From positions 1,785,690 through 1,849,689 of the forward strand of contig JAHRHY010000013.1 in NCBI GenBank assembly GCA_019671135.1: a stretch of 64,000 bases of DNA. The letters are read 5' to 3'. The notes under the pieces are model-generated. The model did no database searches and was not told where the DNA came from. It saw nothing but the letters and a program-made list of their open reading frames with translations. The DNA is from Linnemannia hyalina (lineage: Eukaryota > Mortierellomycota > Mortierellomycetes > Mortierellales > Mortierellaceae). Position numbers and translations under genes: made by a program. Below are positions 10,282 through 18,512 of this stretch, piece by piece. Every line of letters starts with the position of its first letter. Position 1 is the first letter of the stretch.

Positions 10282-10503
10282 CATTTATTTAAACATTTGT
10301 TTAGACATTTGTTTAGACATTTGTTTAGACATTTGTTTAGACATTTGTTTAGACATTTGTTTAGACATTTGTTTAGACATTTGTTTAGACATTTGTTTAG
10401 ACATTTGTTTAGACATTTGTTTAGACATTTGTTTAGACATTTGTTTAGACATTTTTTGTTTAGACATTTGTTTAGACATTCGTTTAGCCATTCGTTTAAA
10501 CAT
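10282..10503 (+). repeat. 12-bp minisatellite (TTTGTTTAGACA)n
   Basis: About 18 tandem copies of TTTGTTTAGACA, very uniform in the middle and diverging at both ends. Because 12 is divisible by three, all six frames stay open and give spurious repeat ORFs. The Gypsy element at 10516 inserted a few bases beyond its right end. Confidence 0.95.
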
Positions 10504-10515
10504 CTTTTGGGGAGG

Positions 10516-10722
10516 TGCAACATATTAGGTTTATCATTGCTCTCTAGTTAGTCATTCCTTGTCACTCTCTATCATCTCTGACTCACTATGACACTACACC
10601 TAGAAACCTAGTTGGCGACTTTGTATATATATTTAGTTGTACCATAGTAATAACATCAATCATCACTGCTTCAACTCTCGTCCCCGTTCTATACTTCTCT
10701 GTCCCAGTCTTCGCCTGTTGCA
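10516..10722 (+). repeat. 5' LTR (207 bp)
   Basis: Begins TGCAACA and ends TGTTGCA, so TG...CA with a 7-bp inverted terminal repeat. A TATA-like TATATATATTTAG lies near 10625. It matches the LTR at 15868-16074 throughout by eye. Confidence 0.95.
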
Positions 10723-10738
10723 TGGTAGCAAAGGTTCC
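10723..10738 (+). other. Primer-binding site
   Basis: TGGTAGCAAAGGTTCC starts directly after the LTR CA. TGG is the complement of a tRNA CCA end; the exact primer tRNA cannot be named without the host tRNA set. Confidence 0.7.
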
Positions 10739-10926
10739 CTCGTTCCACTGACCTCTTGATTTTTCCCTCCTCGTTTTCACTGCCCGCGTTTTACTTTAAT
10801 TTTCCCTCGTCCCAGCTCTCTCTGCACACCAGCCCTGAATTTCATTCCCTGCCCCTATTTTCCTTCGTACCCTCTTACACTCTGGACATTTTTGACCTCT
10901 CCGCACTTCTCTCTGCACTACCAGTC

Positions 10927-11925
10927 ATGGTTACCCCTGCCCGCCTTAACCCCCCTCCTGTCTTTACAGGCGCCCGCGACGGTTTCTCTGCCTTGGCCTG
11001 GCTCGTTGCGGTTAACCGCTACTTCAACCTTGCTAAGATAAGTGAGACTGAACGAACACCCCACGCTCTCTCGTACTTGGGCACGCCTGGCCCTGCCCGA
11101 TGGTTTGATGGATGTGGGCTCCCTGATACTTGCAACTTCGAGACCGAGTTTACTCCTGCTTTTAAGCTAGAGTACATTCCCAACAACTTTGCGGGCTCCT
11201 GTCGACGACACCTCACCAATCTTCGCATGACCACCAACTTTTCGACCTACTTATCTACATTCAAGGAACTTTTGGGCGCCCTTCTTGGTTATGCCTCCAC
11301 CGACGCTGCCAAGACCACGGTCAACGAGTTCGCCCAAACATCCTTTATCGACAACTGCCCCTTGGTTCTTCAACAGATGATCGAAGGACACATTATTCAA
11401 AACCCCAATATCACCCTCATTCAGATCTTTCAATACGCCCAAGAGATGGACCGCATTTACTCCTTCAAACCCGACACCGGCCCCAAGACCAACTCGCTCG
11501 CCATCGCCTCCGCCCCCATCATTTCTTCCTTCACCTCTTCCTCCGCTCTCTCTCAAGCCACCCCCATGGAAATCGACAACATCCAGATCGCCCTCAACAA
11601 TATCACCCAACGATTTAATCGCCTAGAGAGAAACATGGGTCATAACAATAACTACAACCGCAACAACAATAACAACAACGGCCCCCGAAACAACAACAAC
11701 GGTAATCCCCCTTCCCTGACCCCTCAGGAACGCGAATGGTGTAAAAACAACAATGCTTGCCGTCGCTGTCGCCAACCTGGACATTATGCAAAGGAGTGCC
11801 CCATCTACGGCGACAACAACAATACCAACCGTGGCAACAACAACAACCGCCAAGGACGATGGGTTTATCAAGTAGCCGTGGGTGATTCCCCCGAGTCGGG
11901 AAAAGCCTCCGACGATCAGGCTTAG
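10927..11925 (+). CDS. Gag capsid/nucleocapsid protein of the complete Gypsy element
   Basis: 332 residues from the ATG at 10927 (MVTPARLNPPPVFTGARDG) to TAG at 11923-11925. Upstream codons in the same frame belong to leader sequence, and this ATG gives the normal Gag start. The N-terminal two thirds is a retrotransposon Gag capsid domain. Then come an Asn-rich linker and one CCHC zinc knuckle (CRRCRQPGHYAKEC, spacing CX2CX4HX4C) near residues 280-293, which binds genomic RNA. A second Asn-rich stretch leads to the frameshift site. Gag ends in frame 1 while Pol is in the -1 frame, so Gag-Pol must come from -1 ribosomal frameshifting at 11898-11904. Confidence 0.92.
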   Translation: MVTPARLNPPPVFTGARDGFSALAWLVAVNRYFNLAKISETERTPHALSYLGTPGPARWFDGCGLPDTCNFETEFTPAFKLEYIPNNFAGSCRRHLTNLRMTTNFSTYLSTFKELLGALLGYASTDAAKTTVNEFAQTSFIDNCPLVLQQMIEGHIIQNPNITLIQIFQYAQEMDRIYSFKPDTGPKTNSLAIASAPIISSFTSSSALSQATPMEIDNIQIALNNITQRFNRLERNMGHNNNYNRNNNNNNGPRNNNNGNPPSLTPQEREWCKNNNACRRCRQPGHYAKECPIYGDNNNTNRGNNNNRQGRWVYQVAVGDSPESGKASDDQA

Positions 11926-14900
11926 TCCAGGACTTGATCGTCGACGTTCCCTCCCTTTCTCCTCTGGACAAAGGGAGTGTTTCCTTACCAGAGTTAAGTT
12001 ACAGTTCCAAGAATAAAAATTCTGCTATCAAAAACACTCCCCCCTCTGTATCCATTATTCGCACTACCACATCCGCACCTCGTAGCCTACACAAACTCTC
12101 CTTCTCTCCTCCTCCACTCTCCCTTTTTCCCTCATCCATCCCTGCCTCGCCTCGTACTCCCTCCTCAATTGCCATCGACTCGACCACCACTGCCCCCAAC
12201 ACTCACTCCACCACGGTACCCTTTGACGATGAGTTACAACTCACCGACGACGTATCTGATACCTCGCCTGTTGGTCTTAGCCCATCAGAAGAAGTGGACC
12301 TGGACCCACTCTCCTCTCCTGCTGCTTTAGACCAACCCATGTCCAAGCGCAGGACCAAACGCTTGCGACACAAATCCGTCCGTCTGCACGCTTTCACGGC
12401 TGAGAAAGCCTCCCGTACACTCTTGTCGTTTATTGGTAATGTGGCTGGTGCCCCTGCGCGTATTTTAATCGATTGCGGTGCGGAAGGGAACGTCATCAGT
12501 TCTTCTTTTTGCAAACAACACTCCCTCACTCGCACTCCTGGCCCCTCCATCCCCATCATCCTTCCAAACGGTTCCTCTTCCATTTCATCATCCACCTCCA
12601 CCTTTACCATCGACCGCGACCACTACTCCGACAAACTGGAAGCACTCATTTACCCCCTCTCCAACTACGACCTCATCCTTGGAAAACCCTGGCTAACGAC
12701 CATCAACCCTTTCATCAACTGGCGAAACAACGACCTTCACTTCACCCACAATGGACACACTGTTCTCTGGCGCTGTCGTGGTGCCAACGCCAACTCCATC
12801 TCCGCTCGCACACAAGGGAAACTCCTCTCTCACCTTCACTTTCACTCCCTTGCTACCCAACCTGGAAACGCTGTCTACCTCGCCCTCGTCAACATCGCTA
12901 AAAAGACCAACGACAACAACAGTAATGACAACAAACCGACCTCCCCTCCACTCTCACCCGACATTCACAACATCGTCCACAACGAGTTCCCCGACGTTTT
13001 CCCTTCCTCCCTCCCCTCTGGCCTTCCCCCTGACAGAGGCGATGCAATGAAGATCGAAACTGATCCGAGCGCTGATCCCCCCTTTCGCCCTGTTATACGT
13101 CTCTCGATTGCTGAATTGGATGAACTAAGGAAGCAACTCGACGACCTACTTGGCAAAGGCTTTATCAAACCCTCTACCTCCCCTTATGGTGCCCCTGTAT
13201 TGTTTGTGAAAAAGAAGGATGGTTCCTTGCGTATGTGTGTTGATTACAGAGGGTTAAACCGGATTACAAAAAAGAACAGACACCCCCTTCCCCGCATTGA
13301 TGAACTTATCGACCGTTTCCGCGGGGCACGCTACTTTACCAAACTTGACCTCCTCTCCGGTTACCATCAGCAACGTATAGCAGAAGAGGACACACACAAG
13401 ACAGCCTTCCGTTGCCGCTACGGCCATTTCGAATTTAATGTGGTCCCTTTCGGGTTAACGAATGCACCGGCGTCCTTCTCCAATATGATGCTACGAGTAT
13501 TAGACCCTGTTCTCGACAAGTGGGTTGTTGTTTACCTCGACGACATTCTTATCTACTCGCGCACCGAGGCCGAACATCTACAACATCTCCGATCCGTCCT
13601 CACGCTCCTCCGCAAGTACGGTCTCTACGCCAAGTTGAGCAAGTGCTCCTTTATGCAGAAAGAGACCGAGTTCCTCGGCCACGTCATCTCCAAGGACGGT
13701 ATCCATACGAGCGGCGGTCTCGTTCGTGCCATCCGTGAATGGCCCCGTCCCCAGAAGCAGAAAGATGTTCAGCAGTTTGTTGGTCTTGCACAGTTCTATC
13801 ATCAGTACATCGCTAACTTTGCCTCGATCGCCCTACCGTTGACCGCTCTCTTAGGTGAAGGCGTTCCTTTCTCTTGGTCTCAGGAGCAGGAAGTAGCGTT
13901 TACGACTCTGAAGGAGGCCATCAGTAAAGCACCTGTTCTACGTATCTTCGACCCCGACCTTCTAACAACCGTCGAAACCGATGCCTCCGGCTTTGCTCTC
14001 GGTGCCGTTCTCTTTCAGACCGATGAGCATGGCGAGTCGCGCCCCGTCGCCTTCACCTCCCGCAAGCTGAACTCTGCCGAACGCAACTACCCAACACACG
14101 AACAGGAACTGTTGGCTGTTGTACATGCATTGAAGACATGGCGCTACTATCTGGACGGATCCCACTTCATCGTATACACCGACCATGCCACCCTCCAACA
14201 CTTCCCCACTCAACCCAAACTCACCCGCCGTCAGGCCCGCTGGATGGAACTGTTGCAGGAATACAACTTCACCTTCAAGTACAAGAAAGGAGCCGACAAC
14301 ATTGTCCCAGATGCCCTGTCTCGCCGACCGGACCATAGAGAGATTAACACACTCTCAGTACAGCTCGACCCCAGGCTCCGGCAGCGCCTGATGGATGGTT
14401 ACAAAGAGGATCACCGCCTCAAACCGATCTATGAAAGCTGCCTCCAGGGAAGTCCACCGTCTAATTACTCTCTTGTTGATGGTGTTCTTTGCATTCAACG
14501 TAATGATCTTTTACTTGTTTGTATCCCCTCGAACTCTGACCTTCGGCTTTCTCTTCTTCACGATGCACACGACTCCGCTATAGCTGGTCACTTCGGTTTC
14601 GAGAAGACGTACGGTCATCTCCACTCGCGGTTCTTCTGGCCATCTATGGCGAAGGACACCCGGCTGTATGTGCAGACCTGTGAGTCGTGCCAAAGGACTA
14701 AGCCCAGCAACCAACCACCTGCTGGCCTCCTCCAGCCCCTACCCATTCCCGATCGACCCTGGCAAACGGTGACAATGGACTTTGTCGGCCCCCTACCCAA
14801 GACCCCACGCGGCTTTGACTCCATTACGGTCTTTGTTGACAAACTCACAAAGCAAGTGCACTTTGCCCCCTGCCACACCACCGACTCCGCCTCGCAAGTT

Positions 14901-15842
14901 GCACGCATTTTTTTCGACCATGTTTTCCGCTTGCACGGCATGCCAACCACCATTGTCTCCGACCGCGATACCAAGTTCACGAGCCGCTTTTGGAAAGAAT
15001 TGAGCCGTCTGATGGACGTCCACCTTGCCATGTCGACTGCCTTCCACCCTCAGACCGATGGCCAGACCGAGCGTGCCAACCGCACCCTTATCACCATGCT
15101 CCGTAACTTTGTCGACCAACGGCAGTCTAACTGGGACCTCTTACTTTCCGCCGCCGAATTTGCCACGAACAACGCCACCAATGCCTCCACTGGAGTCTCC
15201 CCGTTCTTCTTGAACTCCGGAGCCCATCCCAACATGCCCATGTCATTGTTGACCCCTACTCCCGGCCCCAACCCATCGGTTAACGAGTTCGTGCAATCTC
15301 GAAGCGAAGCCCTCACCCTCGCTAAGGAGTCCCTTGCTGCCGCCCAAGAACGTCAAGCAGCCAACGCCGACATCCATCGGCGAGAGCATGATTTCAAGGT
15401 TGGTGACCACGTTCTCCTTAACCTTGAGAATATCACCTTACCCTCGGACCGCACCCGCACGTCGCAGAAACTCTTGGCTCGCTTTGCCGGCCCCCACACC
15501 ATTGTTGAACAGCTGTCCCCGGTCTCCTTCCGCCTTGATCTTCCACCGTCCATGAAGATTCACCCCGTCTTCCACGTCGACCGATTCCGACGCTACCAAC
15601 CATCACCTGCGACGCTAGGACCAAGAACACCAGCACGGCCACCACCGGTTATCGTTGAAGACGAGGAAGAGTATGAGGTCGAGGCCATTGCAGATCATAG
15701 GAAGGTTAACAACAACATGGAGTACCTTCTACAATGGCAAGGATACCCGCGCGAGGACTGGACATGGGAACCAGAGAGTGAACTGGCACACTGTAAGGAC
15801 ATCCTCAACAAGTACAAGCGCGACCATGGCCTTAGGACTTAG
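11886..15842 (+). CDS. Pol polyprotein of the complete Gypsy element (PR-RT-RH-IN-chromodomain)
   Basis: About 1300 residues read in the -1 frame after gag. Domains in order: Ser/Thr/Pro-rich linker; aspartic protease with active-site ILIDCGAEG (Asp kept, the usual Ser/Thr of D-S/T-G is Cys); reverse transcriptase with FTKLDLLSGYHQ and catalytic YLDDILIYS; RNase H starting VETDASGFALG; integrase zinc domain (GHFGFEKTYGHL...CESCQRTK); integrase core D (TMDFVGPL), D (IVSDRDTKF), E (DGQTERANRTL); GPY-like region; and C-terminal chromodomain (EYLLQWQGYPREDWTWEP). The stop is at 15840. No lesion is seen. Translation depends on frameshifting from gag because no ATG opens the frame near the overlap. 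Confidence 0.95.
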   Translation, partial: FPRVGKSLRRSGLVQDLIVDVPSLSPLDKGSVSLPELSYSSKNKNSAIKNTPPSVSIIRTTTSAPRSLHKLSFSPPPLSLFPSSIPASPRTPSSIAIDSTTTAPNTHSTTVPFDDELQLTDDVSDTSPVGLSPSEEVDLDPLSSPAALDQPMSKRRTKRLRHKSVRLHAFTAEKASRTLLSFIGNVAGAPARILIDCGAEGNVISSSFCKQHSLTRTPGPSIPIILPNGSSSISSSTSTFTIDRDHYSDKLEALIYPLSNYDLILGKPWLTTINPFINWRNNDLHFTHNGHTVLWRCRGANANSISARTQGKLLSHLHFHSLATQPGNAVYLALVNIAKKTNDNNSNDNKPTSPPLSPDIHNIVHNEFPDVFPSSLPSGLPPDRGDAMKIETDPSADPPFRPVIRLSIAELDELRKQLDDLLGKGFIKPSTSPYGAPVLFVKKKDGSLRMCVDYRGLNRITKKNRHPLPRIDELIDRFRGARYFTKLDLLSGYHQQRIAEEDTHKTAFRCRYGHFEFNVVPFGLTNAPASFSNMMLRVLDPVLDKWVVVYLDDILIYSRTEAEHLQHLRSVLTLLRKYGLYAKLSKCSFMQKETEFLGHVISKDGIHTSGGLVRAIREWPRPQKQKDVQQFVGLAQFYHQYIANFASIALPLTALLGEGVPFSWSQEQEVAFTTLKEAISKAPVLRIFDPDLLTTVETDASGFALGAVLFQTDEHGESRPVAFTSRKLNSAERNYPTHEQELLAVVHALKTWRYYLDGSHFIVYTDHATLQHFPTQPKLTRRQARWMELLQEYNFTFKYKKGADNIVPDALSRRPDHREINTLSVQLDPRLRQRLMDGYKEDHRLKPIYESCLQGSPPSNYSLVDGVLCIQRNDLLLVCIPSNSDLRLSLLHDAHDSAIAGHFGFEKTYGHLHSRFFWPSMAKDTRLYVQTCESCQRTKPSNQPPAGLLQPLPIPDRPWQTVTMDFVGPLPKTPRGFDSITVFVDKLTKQVHFAPCHTTDSASQVARIFFDHVFRLHGMPTTIVSDRDTKFTSRFWKELSRLMDVHLAMSTAFHPQTDGQTERANRTLITMLRNFVDQRQSNWDLLLSAAEFATNNATNASTGVSPFFLNSGAHPNMPMSLLTPTPGPNPSVNEFVQSRSEALTLAKESLAAAQERQAANADIHRREHDFKVGDHVLLNLENITLPSDRTRTSQKLLARFAGPHTIVEQLSPVSFRLDLPPSMKIHPVFHVDRFRRYQPSPATLGPRTPARPPPVIVEDEEEYEVEAIADHRKVNNNMEYLLQWQGYPREDWTWEPESELAHCKDILNKYKRDHGLRT
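11898..11943 (+). promoter_or_regulatory. Programmed -1 ribosomal frameshift signal (slippery heptamer plus hairpin)
   Basis: Heptamer G GGA AAA at 11898-11904 is in gag phase, inside the 40-nt gag/pol overlap (the pol frame opens after TGA 11883-11885; the gag stop is 11923). After a 5-nt spacer, CGACGATCA (11910-11918) pairs perfectly with TGATCGTCG (11935-11943), a 9-bp stem. Three more pairs (AGT 11924-11926 with ACT 11932-11934) can form inside the loop. The gag stop codon lies in the loop. Layout and spacing match known -1 signals; function is inferred. Confidence 0.8.
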
Positions 15843-15855
15843 CGGATTTTTTTTT

Positions 15856-15867
15856 AAGAGGGGAAGG
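15856..15867 (+). other. Polypurine tract
   Basis: AAGAGGGGAAGG directly precedes the 3' LTR and follows the pol stop by 14 nt. It is the expected plus-strand primer. Confidence 0.85.
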
Positions 15868-16074
15868 TGCAACATATTAGGTTTATCATTGCTCTCTAGT
15901 TAGTCATTCCTTGTCACTCTCTATCATCTCTGACTCACTATGACACTACACCTAGAAACCTAGTTGGCGACTTTGTATATATATTTAGTTGTACCATAGT
16001 AATAACATCAATCATCACTGCTTCAACTCTCGTCCCCGTTCTATACTTCTCTGTCCCAGTCTTCGCCTGTTGCA
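15868..16074 (+). repeat. 3' LTR (207 bp)
   Basis: Same length and, by eye, same sequence as the LTR at 10516-10722. It is followed by the second GGAGG target copy. Confidence 0.95.
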
Positions 16075-16194
16075 GGAGGTTGCGCGGTTTTACTGGGATA
16101 AGCTAATCAATTGAACACGAGATATAACAGAGTTAGTGTGTGACTAAGCTTATTTCTCAGGAGATCAATCAACAAGAACGCGTATGTGCATTAC

Positions 16195-16537
16195 CATCAG
16201 CAAGGGGGCCCTGGACCATGATATGGATCATGTTCTCCTGCGGCTTGGCTCCAAACACTCTGGAGAGCTTGATGGTCGCCCTGAGTTCCAACATTTTTGG
16301 GAGTTCAGATGAGAACAGCGAGATGGTGTGATTGTAATTGTCGTCGCCATCGGGAATCGACACTTGCCATAGTCTCAGGTCGTTTGCATTGGATTGCTGG
16401 AAACTGGCAGGTAGCTCGGCGATGATGAGCTTCTTCAGGTGGCCGACAGTCTTGGTGGACTCGATCTCGACAGGGAATGCGCTGAAGGTGTACGCACTCT
16501 CGACAAGGCAGAAGAGGGTGACAGTGTTGGTGGTCAT
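16195..16537 (-). pseudogene. Orphan Crinkler (CRN) ubiquitin-like header exon
   Basis: Minus-strand exon from the ATG at 16537 (MTTNTVTLFCLVES) to a GATG|GTAATG donor at 16195: 114 codons plus one base, phase 1. The fold pattern is the CRN N-terminal header: LFCLVE start, TVGHLKKLI helix region, LRLWQVSIPDGDDN corresponding to the L-W-x-VSIP block, and NMIHIMVQGP near the end. CRN headers are known from oomycetes, chytrids and Mucoromycota as secretion/delivery modules fused to varied enzymatic domains. Only the header is found here; the complete Gypsy element begins ~120 bp into the presumed first intron and no C-terminal module follows. Compare the complete gene at 18513-20240, whose header ends with the same donor in the same phase. 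It could still be transcribed but would lack an effector domain. Confidence 0.75.
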
Positions 16538-17050
16538 GTCGTTGTGGAATATTGAGAGGCAAAAGAGAGAGGGTGAGGAAGGTAAAAAAGGTGTGACACG
16601 TACAGAAAAGAAGCGTATAGAGAGGTGATGGTGAAGAGAGAAGGAAGGAACGAGTGGCAAAGGCAGTGAGGACGAGTGTGAGAATAGTAAAGAACAAAGT
16701 GGGCACTGTGAGAGCGGTGGGAAAGTCGATGGGGCATGCAGACAATGGCAAACAATCCTCTTGGCATGCTTCAAGTAGCATACACCATAATTGCTCTAAT
16801 GTTAAGGGAGAGTAAAAACGTGTAGAAAGAAGAAAACGATTGTGCTCGGCGAAGGAAAGTCCAAAATAAACTGATGAGAAGCGGCGAAGTGGGACAAGTT
16901 ATGTTTTGAGGTGAATGTTTCAATATTCAGCTTATGGCCGTACTCTTATATGAAATCAAGAGGATTCCAGCTTTAATCCAAATAGTCCGCATCTTTCTAA
17001 ATTTAGCCCCAGGATGACAGTGGAGGTCAGAACGAAGCCCGAAATGCAGT
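16538..17050. other. Leader/promoter of the orphan CRN exon; no other gene
   Basis: T/C-rich on the minus strand immediately upstream of the header ATG; otherwise featureless. Confidence 0.5.
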
Positions 17051-17053
17051 GAC

Positions 17054-17209
17054 GCTAGTGCAGTGGAACTTGGAATCTTTGATCTGGTTCGTGCTAGTGC
17101 AGTGGAAATTGGAATCTTTGATCTGGTTCGTGCTAGTGCAGTGGAACTTGGAATCTTTGATCTGGTTCGTGCTAGTGCAGTGGAACTTGGTATCTTTGAT
17201 CTAGTTCTT
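17054..17209 (+). repeat. 39-bp tandem repeat, four copies
   Basis: Copies start at 17054, 17093, 17132 and 17171. Each contains GCTAGTGCAGTGGAA and TTTGATCT. The period is a multiple of three, so a 13-residue repeat (RASAVELGIFDLV) is formally encoded, but there is no other sign of a gene. Confidence 0.9.
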
Positions 17210-17527
17210 ACGTGTCCAGAGAGGTGTATGGTGCACTCTCGAATCCAGAAGAATCCCCATCATAAATACAAGTGCTCTCCACTTCTCTGTTGTTTAACCC
17301 GCTTCACCAAAAAAAACACTGCTGGATACATGTGCAATCCTTTACTAATGCTATGGGGCAATCGAACACAAGACGTAAAACCGAGTACGTTGTAAATTTG
17401 AAGAGAGATTCATCTGCCTCAAGTGCAAAATATGATGGAAGGCACTCTTGGCCTTCACGCCCAATTTTTTTTTTTTTTTTTTTTTTTTGGTTGTGTAACA
17501 TTATTACCCTTTCTTTTCGGTTACTAG

Positions 17528-18081
17528 ATCCACCACTCCGGTTGGCACAGTATCTCCAGGTGGAGAACAAATTGTCAACCATTAAGAGTCTTGAAGGAAC
17601 CATCCTCGAAGTTCAGAAGCAATGCAGAGATAACTGTTTAAGGTTCCTCGAGGTCGAGAAGGCTTGCAACAGATATAAAATCTCCAGTGGGACCCTATTT
17701 GATGGCGTGGATGTGAATCCGGTTGAGGCCAACCCAGTCTACAAGAAGGATCTCGGCATCATCAACCCTTTGACCGCGGTGCAATTACTACACTGCACCT
17801 GCGATTACCTAACGAGAGTCGGACAAGCGGCCGCGCGATTCGATCCACAACTGTTTGTGGACGCCGAAACTTTGTTCCGAACGCGCCTCGAGGAGTTCAG
17901 GGCTGAGATTGAGAATGAGAGGATGCTGCAGGAGATCCGACTTGAGACTCTTAAATTTGAGAATGTGAACAAGAGACAACTGGATAACGCGGTCCTCTTA
18001 ACATGTATCACAGCGGTGGGTATGGCAATCACAGCAGCCCTCAGTATAGCAAGCTTGGCGACTAGTAAGAAGTGTCCATAG
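17528..18081 (+). CDS. Unknown coiled-coil protein with C-terminal membrane segment (terminal exon)
   Basis: Not recognised. The frame starts after a plausible acceptor (TTACTAG at 17527) and ends at TAG 18079. About 183 residues: charged, helix-prone N-terminal part (VENKLSTIKSLEGTILEVQK), a middle with Cys and small residues, a second strongly charged helical stretch (RLEEFRAEIENERMLQEIRL), then a hydrophobic segment (AVLLTCITAVGMAITAALSI) and a short Lys/Cys tail. This suggests a tail-anchored or membrane-attached coiled-coil protein. Earlier exons were not identified; directly upstream are a T-tract (17465-17488) and the 39-bp repeat, so the gene may be 5' truncated. It lies between two minus-strand CRN genes. 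Confidence 0.5.
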
Positions 18082-18512
18082 TGTGAGCTCTTTTGCAAAC
18101 AGACATCAGCAACAAGCATCAACAAGCACTGCCCCCGCTGCTCCACAACTCCTAGTCGAATCTCACAGCCCGATCACACCGCAACTCCGAATCCTCAGCC
18201 CCACACCGCCACCCTAAACATAGCCTCCCCCACATACTGCACACTCCTCACATACAGTATGGGACAAGACTGTCCCAATGTTTTTGAATTTCTTATTTGA
18301 CATGCGATTTCTCTATTGAAGTAGTGAGATGAAGGCATAGTTTTTTTTATTGGTATCAAGTTTTATAGGGATGGAATCACAGTCCATGATCATCAGTGGG
18401 CGCGTTTGGTGGCACCCAGGATATTGATGGCGTCATGGAGATTGGTGGCGCTACGGGATTGGTGGCGCGTGTTCCTTGATCCACAAATGGCTACCCCTTA
18501 AGTCTCACCTCA
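18082..18512. other. Intergenic between coiled-coil gene and CRN-ATPase gene
   Basis: No gene. GGGACAAGACTGTCCC (near 18263-18278) is a 6-bp-stem inverted repeat. ATTGGTGGCG-type words recur at 18420-18470, just beyond the truncated end of the CRN gene. Confidence 0.4.

Larger units (their letters stand above)
10511..16079 (+). mobile_element. Complete Ty3/Gypsy chromovirus with target-site duplication
   Basis: The element itself spans 10516-16074 (5559 bp). The 5-bp duplication GGAGG lies at 10511-10515 and 16075-16079. The 207-bp LTRs are the same length and look identical base for base by eye, gag and pol are open, and PBS and PPT are in place. These signs point to recent insertion and possible activity. 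It inserted ~120 bp downstream (in gene sense) of the orphan CRN header exon at 16195. Confidence 0.95.

Noticed and set aside
10248..10551. Repeat proteins on both strands across the 12-bp satellite
   Set aside because: A 12-bp period keeps every frame open; no start context, composition or homology supports coding.
11251..11871. Gly/Val-rich minus-strand ORFs inside gag
   Set aside because: Antisense shadows of the Asn-rich gag coding strand.
17063..17395. 13-residue repeat ORF
   Set aside because: Consequence of the 39-bp tandem repeat; the non-repeat part resembles nothing.
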